DNA of 64,000 bases from NCBI GenBank assembly GCA_963662175.1, contig OY759223.1:24591460-24655459 (forward strand), written 5' to 3'. This document shows positions 31,873 to 42,446 of the stretch, one piece after another. The notes beneath the pieces were generated by a model. The model saw nothing but the letters and a program-made list of their open reading frames with translations. It was not told the origin of the DNA and ran no database searches. The DNA comes from Aradus depressus. Lineage: Eukaryota; Arthropoda; Insecta; Hemiptera; Aradidae. The position numbers and the translations under genes were made by a program. Position 1 is the first letter of the stretch. Every line of letters starts with the position of its first letter.

Positions 31873-32304
31873 TTTGAATTATTTCACAATATCTCTGCAA
31901 TAATGTCAGTTTTCATTATAGTTGGTTGACTATCACAATGTCCTTGGTTAGGTTAGAATATAAAAAGATAACAAGAATAAAAATATGTATGCGGTAAATC
32001 AGGTCAGCATGATTTTCCTGGAAGCTTCTTTATAAAAACAAAGCTTACCTACTTAATTAACTTAAAAAAAAAACAAAGCTATTTACTCAACAATGTCTCT
32101 TTTGTGCTAATCAACTCTAACGAGAATATACTTTTTTCATTATTAAAAAAAAAATTCAAAGCAGCTACATTATAAAAATTAACATTTTTCTGTGTAATGT
32201 AATTATATTTTCTTCATAATATATACTTTTTTATGAACACATTTATATTTTAATGAGAACATAATATGAATTTTAATTTATTACTTAAGTCTTTAGCGAC
32301 ACAA
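31873..32304. other. No feature recognised
   Basis: AT-rich, no coding frame. Confidence 0.35.
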
Positions 32305-32900
32305 TAATAATAATGTTTATTTCCTTTAAACCATAACTAGGTAATAAGATAGGTCAAAAGAAAATATACATTAAGATAGCTAATTAGTTACATAACAATG
32401 TTATAATAATATAAATTAGATACATAAACAGATAGAGATATGTTTACGATTATAGAGATATTTACAACTGAGATATATAGATTGATGTGAGGGCGCCGGT
32501 AGCTCAGTGGTATGCGTGCTTGTCTTCTGAGCTCAAGATCGTGGGTTCGAAACCCGACCGAGGCCCTTAATTTATTTTATCTGGGAGGTAAAATAAACTT
32601 CAGCACGCCGTCCTTCGGATGGGACGTTAAGCGATGGTCCCGAGCCTGTACGATGACAGGTACTCGTTAAAGACCCCTGCCCTAGATGAATAAAAATTTA
32701 GAGTAGGCAAAATTTAGGACTCCCCACAGTAGAGTCGGGCTCATGTCCACCAGAGTGACGAAAGAGCGCTCTGGTAGCAGGCGATATGACCTTGTAGTTA
32801 AAGCCCGGGCATGAGTTATAAAACCTAACCTAAACAGATATTAACTCTTAGAGTCTGACATACATGGATTAGAATTAACTTTTTTTTCTTTTTTTTTTTT
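32305..32900 (+). repeat. R1 repeat split by SINE-A
   Basis: R1 runs to ATACATAAACAGATA (32434), is interrupted by 32435-32830, then resumes TAAACAGATATTAACTC and continues to TGGATTAGAATTAACT. The uninterrupted copy at 48.4 kb reads straight through the junction, so both ends of the insertion are known exactly. Confidence 0.93.
32435..32830 (+). mobile_element. SINE-A plus 56 bp of probable transduced 5' flank
   Basis: The 10-bp duplication TAAACAGATA is at 32425-32434 and 32831-32840. The inserted DNA is not just the SINE (32491-32830): it begins with 56 bp of other sequence, the last ~38 of which (TATTTACAACTGAGATATA, TAGATTGATGTGA) also lie directly 5' of the SINE-A at 53531. At 53.5 kb part of that flank is target duplication. 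SINE head, B box GGTTCGAAACC and tail CCTAACCTAA are intact. Confidence 0.9.
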
Positions 32901-33764
32901 TTGTCTTAATAACTGTTACCATTACGCAACAACCAGCTACCAAGAGGACTTGATTGATAGTTGATGACTTGATTGGCGTGAGAGAGGAAGGCTACCCAGC
33001 GGTAGCTCCTCTGGGCGAAATTTAAAAACAATGAATATTATGATTATTATTATGGGGATATTATGATTTTCTTTCAGGAAGTGGTCGGTTGCAATTTGGG
33101 ATTATAGTAAGTCATGGTTCCACCTCCTCTTCAATCTCCTGGGAGGATTGTGTGGTGAAGAAAGTGAGTGGATGTATGAATATGGGTGTGAATGCAATTT
33201 GCTGTGGAAACGTCTGTAAAGGTCCTGAATTGTGTCGTGTACTGTGTTTATCATGAGGTGTGGAGTGTTCTGTTACTTACGTATGGTGGGCATTGTGTAA
33301 TGAGTCTGAGTGTCTTAGACTGGAAAACCTGGATACGTTTCAGGTTAGATATTTTAGCCGAACCGAGTGGTTTTAATAGAAATGTGGACTACTAAAAAAT
33401 AAAATGAACTGAATAAATAAAGAATGTTAGTAAAAAAATAATAATATTAATTAAAGTTACATTTTATATGAAATTCTATTTTTTTTCTGGTGGCCGGTTC
33501 GCGAGATATTTGCTTAAACCATCCTAAAATGTAGATTTCATCATAAAGTTTTGATGAAATATCCTATATCCCTATCCTTAATGTGTCCTACGATTTGAGA
33601 TAAGTTCAATATCACAAAGGCTATATCACCTCAAAAAATGTAAAATGAAATAAATATTTCAAAGTAAAGTTTAAATTATATCGCGTTGCTACAATTTATA
33701 AAATAAGTTTTTAGTATTGGTAGTTTTTATGAAAAATTATAAAAATAAAATATGTTTGTGATAT
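32901..33764. other. No gene called
   Basis: A slightly GC-richer stretch at 33060-33380 holds a 67-codon chance frame with no recognisable domain. Otherwise AT-rich. Confidence 0.4.
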
Positions 33765-34160
33765 GGCCATTATAAGACTTTCTTATACCAATCACGCTTT
33801 TACAGAATCTTCCCTTTTTAGGACGGTTTTTGCCATTTCTTCACAAAACAGACAGATGAAAATAGTATTTCATTGAAAATGTGCCTATTAGTATTCTTTA
33901 AGAATTATATTTGAAATTTGATTAGGTCATAAATATAAGCTGTATTTTGTAAAATATACTTAAGCACATAAAAAAAGGAGTTTACATTTTCATAAAATAT
34001 AATCAGATCTAAGTTAGCACATATCATATCTTAATTTAAAATTTTAAGTTCATTCTTACAGTCGTTCTTGGGTTAGAGCACTCACAAAATTCCAAAAATA
34101 TACAAACAAACTTCATCGTAAAAATAATCAAAATGTTTTCAGGGGTTTCAAAACGAAATT
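33765..34160 (+). repeat. R6 start followed by R5 repeat
   Basis: R6 words at 33765-33800 (GCCATTATAAGACTTTCTTA), then R5: ATTAGGTCATAAATATAAGC, ATCAGATCTAAGTTAGCACA, AGTCGTTCTTGGGTTAGAGC, CAAAATGTTTTCAGGGG. Confidence 0.75.
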
Positions 34161-34714
34161 TTAGGACGGCCTTTATCGATTAAGGATCACTGTTATCTTA
34201 CCAAATCCCTATGGGGACGTTCTGTGCAGTTTCAATTTTATATCCAATATCTCAATGATAATGCAATTTGATATAATTTTGGCTCAATTTCTCATTACAA
34301 ATAGCTCCTGTTAAATTGTTCCTTGAAACCAAGATGTACTGTTTATTCATAAGCCATTTCCGTTTCTGAATAAACACCCTCAGTTTGAATGCAAGTTATG
34401 CCCAACCAATGAATATTTAACCAGTGGAAGGGCAGTCTTGATATTCGCCTTACCACTTCTTCTTGTTTAGTCTCTATGGTAAAGATTTGTCTTTGATGAA
34501 AGAAAATTTCTCATATGCGGACGATGGCATTTTACTGTATTATTTTTTTTAAAAAAGTCGTATTATATAGAACATTCCACGTCATTATTAGGCCGTATTA
34601 CGTCATTTATTAACGCCGTACCACGTATTCTCATTATAAAGGAGTAAATTTTTTATGAAAATGCACCGTATATTTTCCAATCAATATAAAGTTTTGAAAA
34701 GATATATATCTTCG
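34161..34714. other. No feature recognised
   Basis: Unclassified; CGTATTACGTCA-type words recur at 34558-34625 (ATTACGTC, ACCACGTA) without a clear unit. Confidence 0.35.
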
Positions 34715-35191
34715 AATTTCCCGTGCGTCTGATTCCTAAATCAGCAATTAGCTGTTACATAAATGTACGTCTACAAAACAAGTCATATTACATTTATTTA
34801 AATATATATGAATTCGATCATTTCATTTCCTCGCTCAAAATCGTCATTTAGGTTATACTTTATACTCTTAACGCCGATTTTACATGCGCAGTAAAAATGC
34901 AATGCGCAGCACGTTGTTGGCTGTGAGTCATTTAATTGTAAAAGCACAGAAACCACAACGTGCATTTGCTGCTGCTGCGCTTTGCATTTTTGCTGCTCAT
35001 GTAAAATCAACTTAAGTATTACAGTCAGTGGTTACCTCAGGGGGAGCTTCAAGAGGTCCGAGTCTCCCAAATTAATAACAAAAAGTCTGCAACGCTAACC
35101 ACGGAAACTGCGGGCTGTGCCCCCGGGAGTCTATACCCCTCACCCTCGTAGCCTAACTTTGCCCCCCTTGCTCAAAATCCTGGCTACGCCC

Positions 35192-35194
<3 letters not shown>
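34715..35194 (-). mobile_element. hAT-like non-autonomous element, copy 2
   Basis: Inverted relative to 21617-22091 and alignable end to end: AATTTCCCGTGCGTCTGATT at the left, CTGCTGCTGCGCTTTGC in the centre, CAAAATCCTGGCTACGCCCC at the right. Followed directly by a (TA)n run. Confidence 0.78.
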
Positions 35195-35234
<40 letters not shown>

Positions 35235-35258
35235 AAATATATATATATATATATATTT
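35195..35258. repeat. (TA)n microsatellite
   Basis: About 60 bp of TA/TATA with one AC interruption, joining the hAT-like end to an R4 start. Confidence 0.9.
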
Positions 35259-35261
35259 ACT

Positions 35262-35345
35262 TCCCCAACTATACGAAATATAGAGAAAGTTATGTATTCA
35301 CTCAATACGATGTTTTTAACGGAATTTCATTTTTCCGACATCCTG
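35262..35345 (+). repeat. R4 repeat, 5' end
   Basis: ACTTCCCCAACTATACGAAA, AAAGTTATGTATTCACTCAA, CGGAATTTCATTTTTCCGAC. Confidence 0.75.
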
Positions 35346-35827
35346 ATTCAATATACTACGGTTAATCAAGAGTCTAAAGACGGCACCAGAGCTACACCGT
35401 TCAGTATATCCACTAGTGAGATTAGACGCAAAGATAGACATGGTGTAACAAAGCAGGTAGTATCTCTGTTAGTTATTACGCTGTAATAAATTAATGTTAT
35501 TAATAAACAAATAAATGTCAAATAAAATTAAACAATTGAATTTAATAAAATAAATACATAACTCATCCTTCTCTTTCAAACTTGGGGACACAATTATTCG
35601 GGAGTTCGCCATTTTTTTTTTTTTTTTTTTATTCTACCCTATTTGAGGGATGAAAGATCAAGGGTTGAAACTTGTTTTATAATTAATCGTAGTACAGAAA
35701 CTTTCTATCGGCGCTTGGTTCATTATTCTACGATTATTATTTTAGGAGATGTAAGCTTTCAAAGTGTGTCACATTTTCGTGACGCACCTCCATACCGTCG
35801 AGAAAGATTAATTTTTTCGTCAAAAAA
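35346..35827. other. No gene recognised
   Basis: Small frames here have no recognisable domain. A T run lies at 35614-35631. Confidence 0.35.
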
Positions 35828-35888
35828 CGTTTCCGAACCCGCGATCTTGAGCTCAGAAAGCAAGCTACCTCTGAGCTACCGGCGTCCA
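35828..35888 (-). mobile_element. SINE-A head fragment
   Basis: CGTTTCCGAACCCGCGATCT, TGAGCTCAGAAAGCAAGC, CTGAGCTACCGGCGTCC. Only the tRNA-like head is left. Confidence 0.75.
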
Positions 35889-36626
35889 CTTTTCACTCGT
35901 ATATTTATTAATAATATTTCCTAGTCATCAAAATTTGATCACCAATGACACAAATATTTAATATTTGATTCAAACTGAAAGGTATTCTATACATTACGAG
36001 TGGGGTTTTTAGTAGGTACAAAATAAACCACAACCCGCAAATGTCGCGCGGAGTTAAAATTTTATTGAATAGAACATAACTTTGAAGTGAACTTTTAAAG
36101 CATTTTTAGTAGGTACCAGTGAAGAAATATGATTAAAGTTTTGACTGCACACCATTACTAAGGTAAGCTGCAAGATTGTCTCTCGCGAACTTCAAACTTC
36201 CCCGGAGATACAAGTTTAAATGTGTGCAAGAATCTTGGACGAAGGACAAGTTTTCCAACGATATTAAATAGAAACATAACTTTCAGAACTGTAGATAAAA
36301 ATAAATAATTTTAAATTTCTCACAACTTTTCAAAAGTTATTATTGCTTTTTACTTTTTTTATATCTTTAGTATTGATTCCAAAAATGAAAAAAAGTAGTT
36401 GGTAAATCACAGTCAATGTACTTCTCCAGCCTGAATTAACCAATCAAGATTTCTCTTTCTGCGTGTCAATACATTCATTACAGGTTGTAAAATAAAATAT
36501 TGTCTGACCTAATTTTGGTTAGCCGGCTTTCGAATTGCCATCATCATCAGGCCGTCTACAAAAAAAAACGCCATTTAGCAACAAAGAAACAGGTATGTAG
36601 TTCTGTTCGTTAAAATCCAGTTAGAT
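35889..36626. other. No gene; hairpin motif at 36524-36550
   Basis: An R4-like scrap at 36395-36475 in reverse, then GGCTTTCGAATTGCC, ATCATCATCAGG (minus-strand hairpin motif). The rest is unclassified. Confidence 0.45.
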
Positions 36627-36964
36627 TAGGTTTTATGACTCATGCCCGGGCTTTAACAACGAGGTCATATCGCCTACTACCAGAGCGCTCTTTCGTCACT
36701 CTGGTGGACATGAGCCCGACTCTACTGTGGGAGTCCTAAATTTTGCCTACCCTAAATTTTTATTCATCTAGGGCAGGGGTCTTTAACGAGTACCTGACAT
36801 CGTACAGGCTCGGGGCTATCGCTTAACGTCCCATCCGAAGGACGGCGTGCTTAAGTTTATTTTACCTCCCAGATAAAATAAACTAAGGGCCTCGGTTTGG
36901 TTTCGAATCCACGTTCTTGAGCTCAGAAGTCAAGCACGCATACCACTGAGCTACCGGCGCCCTC
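36627..36964 (-). mobile_element. SINE-A, full length
   Basis: AGGTTTTATGACTCATGC to GAGCTACCGGCGCCCTC with all body blocks. The B-box complement reads GGTTTCGAATCC. The following R36 repeat begins right at the head. Confidence 0.93.
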
Positions 36965-37124
36965 TTTAGGAATTGTATATTCATTTATCTTCTGTTATTC
37001 ATTTATATATATTTTTTTATAATAATTATTATTTTTCATCTCATATGTATTATATTCTGATTTAATATCAGTTCATTTAAATAACCTATAAGCTATTTTG
37101 TCGTGTAAAATTTTATGAAGTTTA
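36965..37124 (+). repeat. R36 repeat, copy 1
   Basis: AATTGTATATTCATTTATCT, TCATCTCATATGTATTATAT, AAATTTTATGAAGT. About 160 bp shared with 52165-52331. Confidence 0.8.
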
Positions 37125-37496
37125 ATAATAATAATAATTGTATTACCGTTAAACCAATACATAAGGCATAAGGTCATAACTGAGAAAAAAAAAAAAAAAA
37201 AACAATACATGGTAATAGGATACGTCAAAGGAATTTATACATTAAGATAGCTTATAAATTAGATTTATAACTATTTGAGTCTAACACACGTATGATTAGT
37301 AGTAATAACAAAACTATTAGAAAAAAAAAAGGAAAATGAAATTAATAAAACTGAAAAAAATAAATACTTAAAAATACATGAGTACAAAAAAAAATTAATG
37401 CATAGATACATTTTTCGATTCATAAAAATTAAGATAACTATTTTTTTTAACTCTTCGGAAGTGTCTTCGTCACAACGATATTTCGGGACGTTCTTA
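37125..37496 (+). repeat. R1 repeat
   Basis: (AAT)n, TACCGTTAAACCAATACATA, ACATTAAGATAGCTTATAAA, CGATATTTCGGGACGTTCTT. It contains an internal A run and a short repeat of AACAATACATGGTAATAGG. It stops in the hairpin motif where a SINE-A fragment begins. Confidence 0.85.
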
Positions 37497-37606
37497 CCCC
37501 TATCCTAGGTGAATAACAATTTAGGGTATGCGAAATTTAGGACTCCCACAGTAGAGTCTGGCTCATGTCCACTAGAGTGACGAAAGACTAGTAGTAGGCG
37601 ATAATA
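37497..37606 (+). mobile_element. SINE-A 3' body fragment
   Basis: CCTATCCTAGGTGAATAACA, GACTCCCACAGTAGAGTCTG, GAGTGACGAAAGAC, AGTAGTAGGCGAT. Both ends lost. Confidence 0.85.
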
Positions 37607-38260
37607 TGTAAACTCAAACCTCTCGGGTTCCTTGCTTACTCAGGCAGTAAGACCACGTTCTTTCCTTAAATTGCCTTTCACTGTACTTCACCATTGACCC
37701 TCTAAAGGGACAGACATTCTTCACCAAGTATTCCTACAAGAAGAGCACCACTCTCACAATAATTGCACAACTTTGCTCGTTCAGTACAAGTTTATTATCC
37801 AAACTTCAATATCGTTGAAGCTCTCTTAGTCTACAGGCCTTTTAGCACTAAAACAAATCTCAGAACTTAGCTTGGAATTTATGGCGAATTTTAGATTATA
37901 CCTTAACTATAAGTGAAATTCGCTTATAACGATCTTCAAGGGATCTATAAATAACAATAATAATGCATGTAAATTTAAAAAAAAAAAAAAAGGTTAGAAT
38001 ATAAGAAAAGCTAAAAACTTTCCAAATGTTCAATATTTTTGAATTTTTATAGAAAAACAACGACGCTTTTCATTTTAAGATGTACTTCAACAAGAATAGA
38101 AACCAAAATAGTGACTGAATTAAAATGGAAAAATTGGCTTGCAGTCCCGATAGGAGATTCCACGAATTCAACATAAAGCGAACATAAGATCGTTAGTCAT
38201 TAGTTAGAAACTCGAAAAAAAGAAAGAAAATCGATATAGGCGCATGAATCAAAATGAGCC
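37607..38260. other. No gene; pogo-end-like patch
   Basis: At 37913-37945 AGTGAAATTCGCTTATAACG, ATCTTCAAGGGATC resembles the terminal region of the pogo element at 46898. No paired end found. Confidence 0.4.
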
Positions 38261-38264
38261 AAAA

Positions 38265-38890
38265 AAAATGACTTTACATAGTGCAGTAAACCAACCAAAC
38301 ACATTTCTTGGAGTCGTTTTGCCCAGAATATCGCTGTATCCGGCATCGTTGTATCCAGACAAATAACCCTACATAGTCAGTGGCGGATTAAGCTTCTGCG
38401 GGGCCCTAGGTGATTGCAAATGTGCCCCCCCCCCCCCTATTTTTACCCCCCCCCCCCCCCATCCCCCCCCATAAAAAACGAAAACTTTTCAGCAATTTTT
38501 TTAATGAATTTATTGATACAGTTATAATTCTTAAGAATAGTATTTTCAATTCGCTGTAAACACACTTTCTCCTGCATTTCGACTCGCTGAATTTATCGAT
38601 CACATCATCGAAATCAATTTTTCTCAAAATGTCGGATTCAATACTAAGAAGACTTAACACATCTAAGCGTGTAAAATCATTCTAAAAGTGACAAGGTTTT
38701 TTTTTTATTTTTTAGACATTGGGGCCTTCAGCATCGGGGGCCCCTTTATCATCGGAGGCCCTAGGTACCTGCCTAGGTTTGCCTTTGGTTAATCCACCAC
38801 TGTACATAGTGCAGGAAACCAACCAAACACATTTCTCGGTATCGTTATAACCAGAATATCGCTGTATCCGGCATCGTTATGTTCTTTATT
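38265..38890. repeat. ~95-bp tandem duplication with a hAT in the second unit
   Basis: Unit 1 (about 38275-38370) is TACATAGTGCAGTAAACCAA ... GGCATCGTTGTATCC; unit 2 (from 38803) repeats it with a few changes. The hAT target TACATAGT is the first word of the second unit. The unit ends contain CGCTGTATCCGGCATCGTT, which recalls pogo/Tigger ends. Confidence 0.85.
38378..38802. mobile_element. hAT element copy 2, exact 8-bp duplication
   Basis: Ends CAGTGGCGGATTAAGCTTCT and GGTTAATCCACCACTG. The duplication TACATAGT is at 38370-38377 and 38803-38810. Longer than copy 1 (25686) by a ~60-bp internal segment. The minus strand reads LSLLSIESDILRKIDFDDVI, DKFSESKCRR: the extreme C-terminus of a hAT transposase. 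C runs lie near the left end. Confidence 0.95.
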
Positions 38891-38964
38891 TTAACTGTTA
38901 TTCTGTTTATTTTTTGTGTATCTAATTAGTTGCCATTTTGCCTCAAATCTCTACAACTTTTATA

Positions 38965-39150
38965 AGAAGATATTTTTGATTAGGTCATAAATGTAAGCGG
39001 TATCTTGTAAATTCTACTAAGGCCCTGAAGTAAAATAGCTGCAATTTTCGTCCAATCAGATTTAGGTTAGCTAATGTGACATATTTAGTCCATTGTTATA
39101 ATCGTTTTTGAGTTAGAACGCTCACAACATTCCAATCAGATACTCACAGT
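38965..39150 (+). repeat. R5 repeat
   Basis: TGATTAGGTCATAAATGTAA, TCAGATTTAGGTTAGC, TATAATCGTTTTTGAGTTAG, TCACAACATTCCAATCAGA. Confidence 0.82.
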
Positions 39151-39153
39151 ATG

Positions 39154-39380
39154 GTCTCATATCGCCTACTACCAGAGCTATCTTATGTCTCTCTTGTGGA
39201 CATTAGCTCGACTCTATTATGGGAGTTCTAAATTTTGCCTTCCCTAAATTTTTATTCAACTAAGATAGGAGAGTCTTTAACGAGAATCTGACATACAAGC
39301 TCGGAACCGTCCGAAGCGCCTCGACCACGAACTTGAGCTCAATAAGCAAGCATGTATACCACTGAGCTACCGGTGCCCTC
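39154..39380 (-). mobile_element. SINE-A, internally deleted
   Basis: TCTCATATCGCCTACTACCA to CTGAGCTACCGGTGCCCTC, with a deletion that removes the B box region and TTAAGTTTATTTTACC. Lies within R5-related sequence (CACGATTACAATTCC follows). Confidence 0.88.
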
Positions 39381-40304
39381 ACGATTACAATTCCTTATAC
39401 TATAGATATAAGAATGTAAACATTCCATTAAATACGAGCGAATGTTTCTAACGATTTTGGGGAGAGTATTTACTGCTTAAGATAGTTTCTTATAACTACT
39501 CCGTTTAATTAAACCTCTATGGTCTGGTTAGATATAACGAGGTCTTTATAGTACAATAATTTACATGTAATAATCTGCACTCCTTGTAATAATTTCAAAT
39601 TAAATTAAATAGATAAGTTGGTTAAAGTTGTAGAGAACTGGCAACTATAAATGATGTTGGTTAGGTTTGGTTGAGAGTTGGTTAACAAGTTACGAGTTAC
39701 TGTTTCAGAACCATTTATTAAGATGTCTCTGATTAGTTTTCTTAAAGGACCTAACCAGACAGTCATTGTCGTCTAATGATGTTCGTTTAACTAAAAGTCC
39801 CAAGTTACTAGTTAGAACTCTCTGGTGTTTTGGCAAAAGGGCTTAAGTCAGAATAAGTCTTGTGATCCAAAGGACAACTTTGTTTATATTTAATACTTTA
39901 TAGAAATAATATTTCAAGTAACGTAAATGTGTTTTACCTGATTTGCAGGAATTTTTCAAACGTTCAGAAATTCCCCTCCTAAAATTCAGATTTGCTGACT
40001 TAAGCCCTTTTGCCCAAACACCAGAGAACTACTATAATCATTGATGGGTTCGTCCATCCCAACATTTTAAATAAACTACAGTTATAATTCAATAGCGCTA
40101 ATATAATGCCGAACCCGTTTATTTCGGTTTTACCCAGACAGTATTACGTGGAACCCTTTGGGAACCCAATGGAACTTAAAACGTGTAATCCTGTTGAAAA
40201 CTAAAGGTGTACGAAAAACTAATCAAAGAGACGTCTTAACAAACGTGCTCTTTAATAGAAATGTGCAACTAGAAAACTAAAACAATTCAAAATTATATAA
40301 ATGA
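39381..40304. other. No feature recognised
   Basis: AT-rich. GCTTAAGTCAG and GACTTAAGCCC with CTTTTGCC words recur in inverted order (39834-39858 and 39998-40020), each next to ACTCTCTGGTGTTTTGGC or its complement, suggesting a ~180-bp inverted-repeat element at about 39818-40033. Confidence 0.5.
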
Positions 40305-40876
40305 CTAGCAGTATTACCCGGTGTTGCCCGGGGAACTTTGAATTTTTCCCATAGTATCTCTCATGCGATTCCTAGGAATTTCTTCGACAAAACATTAATG
40401 AATTTGCAGTTTTTAATTATTCACATGGAATTAGGCATATAGTAAAATCCCAGAAGAAAGCAATTATGTTCATTGTTTTGGTATGAAAACTAATTTAAGA
40501 TGGAGCAGCGGTGGTCATCGTAGCTAATAATAATAACCCGTGCAACGGTGGACACCTGAGCTAGTATTAACCGTGCCACGGTGTACGATATCTTGCGAGG
40601 CCTTTGAGTGTTTTTACTGGAAAGTGAAAAAAAAAACTTTGAGCATGCCGTCCTTCGGATGGGATCTTAGGCGATGGTCCCGGGCCTTTTCGAATGTCAG
40701 GTACTCGTTAATGAGCTGTATCTTATGAAACTAAACTTGAGCAGGCAAAACCTACCATCGTTTCTGGTTGCTGCCCATCTACCGACATAGCTGTCATAAT
40801 GTGTTTTTCAGAAAATATGTGAAAATGATACCACAAAGCCAAACATACAGACATTAGATTTTATATATATAAATGA
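40305..40876 (-). mobile_element. Non-autonomous Helitron
   Basis: On the minus strand it begins TCATTTATATATATAAAATC after an A and ends with a GC-rich hairpin (CCCGGGCAACACCGGG), then TAATACTGCTAG followed by T. These are the Helitron hallmarks: TC start, CTAG end, 3' hairpin, A/T insertion site, no duplication. A SINE-A scrap lies inside (40640-40715). Confidence 0.8.
40640..40715 (+). mobile_element. SINE-A body fragment inside a Helitron
   Basis: GAGCATGCCGTCCTTCGGAT, GCGATGGTCCCGGGCC, GTCAGGTACTCGTTAATGA. Either captured by the Helitron or a truncated insertion. Confidence 0.8.
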
Positions 40877-40936
40877 TAAGGGAAAATAGTAAAATTGTAG
40901 TAACCATAACACAAAAATTAAAACAGAAAAAATATA

Positions 40937-41620
40937 TCATATATATAAAGCTGAAAATGTCTGTGCGTTGTACCGCTATAACTCACGAACGGCTTCATGG
41001 ATTTGATTAATTTTTTTTTAATTTGTTCGTCATCGTCTGTGGAAGGTTATAGGTGTATTAGTACCTCAATATCTGGTCCATCCCAGCATCCACCCACGCA
41101 ATCTTTGTAACTCAAAAACCACTGCAATGATTAATGAGGAATCTTTTTGAATAGATAAGTTTTATCTACCGGAAGGTTAAGGTCTATTTTTTAATCAACC
41201 CCTGGTCCATCCCAGCATCCACTCACGCAATCTTTGTAACTCGAAAACCATTGCAACGATTAATGAGAAATCTTTTTGAATAAATTAGTTTTAGCTCCAG
41301 GATGGTTGAAGTCTATGTTTTAATCAACCTGGTGATCACAAACGTTCTCAAGTACGCACTGGCTAGGACGTCCACTGATGCTAAGTATTCACTAGCTATG
41401 GTTTCCGCCGTTGAATGGCGCGTACTAGCCATGGTGCCCAGGGGTCCTAAGAACTTACTAGCTGGGACGTCTGCCGTTGAAGGACTATAAGCGTTATTCC
41501 GTATGAATAGTTGAAAATTATAACATCATGAATGTACTATTGAAGAATTGAAATGGATTCGAACGAGAGATATTAGGAGAAAAGTCAAAGTTCCCCGGCA
41601 ACGCCGGGTATTACTGCTAG
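40937..41620 (+). mobile_element. Non-autonomous Helitron
   Basis: Starts TCATATATATAAAGCTGAAA after A, ends CCCCGGCAACGCCGGGTATT, ACTGCTAG followed by T. Inside, a segment is duplicated in tandem: CCCAGCATCCACCCACGCAA and CCCAGCATCCACTCACGCAA, about 120 bp apart. No Rep-helicase coding. The open frame at 41302-41490 has no recognisable domain. Confidence 0.85.
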
Positions 41621-41649
41621 TATATTTATAAATATAAAATATATATATT

Positions 41650-41660
41650 TATAAATATAA

Positions 41661-41698
<38 letters not shown>
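41650..41698. repeat. (TA)n microsatellite
   Basis: About 40 bp of TA at the 5' boundary of the following LINE fragment. Confidence 0.9.
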
Positions 41699-41699
<1 letters not shown>

Positions 41700-41947
41700 G
41701 ATGTGGCTCCGTGTAGTTCACACTCGGCTAACCCATGGCCACCTCAACGACAGGGTGGCAGCCCCGGGCTGTGGGGCCTGGCCACTCACGGTAAGCCACA
41801 TCCTGGAGGAGTGCCATGGATATGAGGAAATACTAGAGGCCATGGGTTTACGAACAAAACCTACATGAGATGCTAGGGATGACAACTCGTCTATAGAAGG
41901 CGTCCTATCCACAATGAAAACTAGTCACCTCATCGATATAATTTAAT
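41699..41947 (+). pseudogene. I/Jockey-type LINE, ORF2 C-terminus
   Basis: LRVVHTRLTHGHLNDRVAAP, GCGAWPLTVSHILEECHGYE, EILEAMGLRTKPT, one stop, then DARDDNSSIEGVLSTMKTSH and LIDII stop. RxxHTRLTH and the C...HxLxxC knuckle identify the LINE tail. One in-frame stop; 5' truncated at the TA microsatellite. The sequence differs from the 12.8-kb LINE, so it is another family. Confidence 0.85.
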
Positions 41948-42446
41948 CACTTGTACGGCGTCAAAAATCTAGGCCATTGAACACCGACAAATTATATATA
42001 TCTTATAAGCAAAAAATTTAATTATATTTTTCTACATTTTTAAGACCATAGTAAAAAATAAAAATAAAATGTTGACTTTTTCATAATCTACGTTATCAAA
42101 AAAGTGCACAATTCTGAGTCGAATTTTGGTCTATTAGTGAGATATTTTTGGAGAAAAGGTTTTTTAATTAATTAATTTTAATGAAATATAAATTTTAGTG
42201 GAGGCCTAAAGTGTGAATTAAGTAGCACGTCAGGGTTTTTAATTAAACGTTAAAGTGGGGTTAAACCACTAAATAATTCATATATCTTATTATAAGTTGA
42301 AGTGCTTCTCCTAGAAGAGAGAGTGCGCTGGAAACTCATCCAGGAGAGATGGAGAACCTAATACCTGCTAATTATTTCACAGGTCTGCTCCTGCTCCTTC
42401 GTATTATGATCTAGCAGTGACCTGGATTATAAGAACTCTTTAATAT
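41948..42446. other. No feature recognised
   Basis: AT-rich; presumably LINE 3' region then unclassified sequence. Confidence 0.35.

Noticed and set aside
35117..35486. Plus-strand frames through the (TA)n run
   Set aside because: The product is mostly a Tyr-Ile repeat from the microsatellite and flanking transposon ends.
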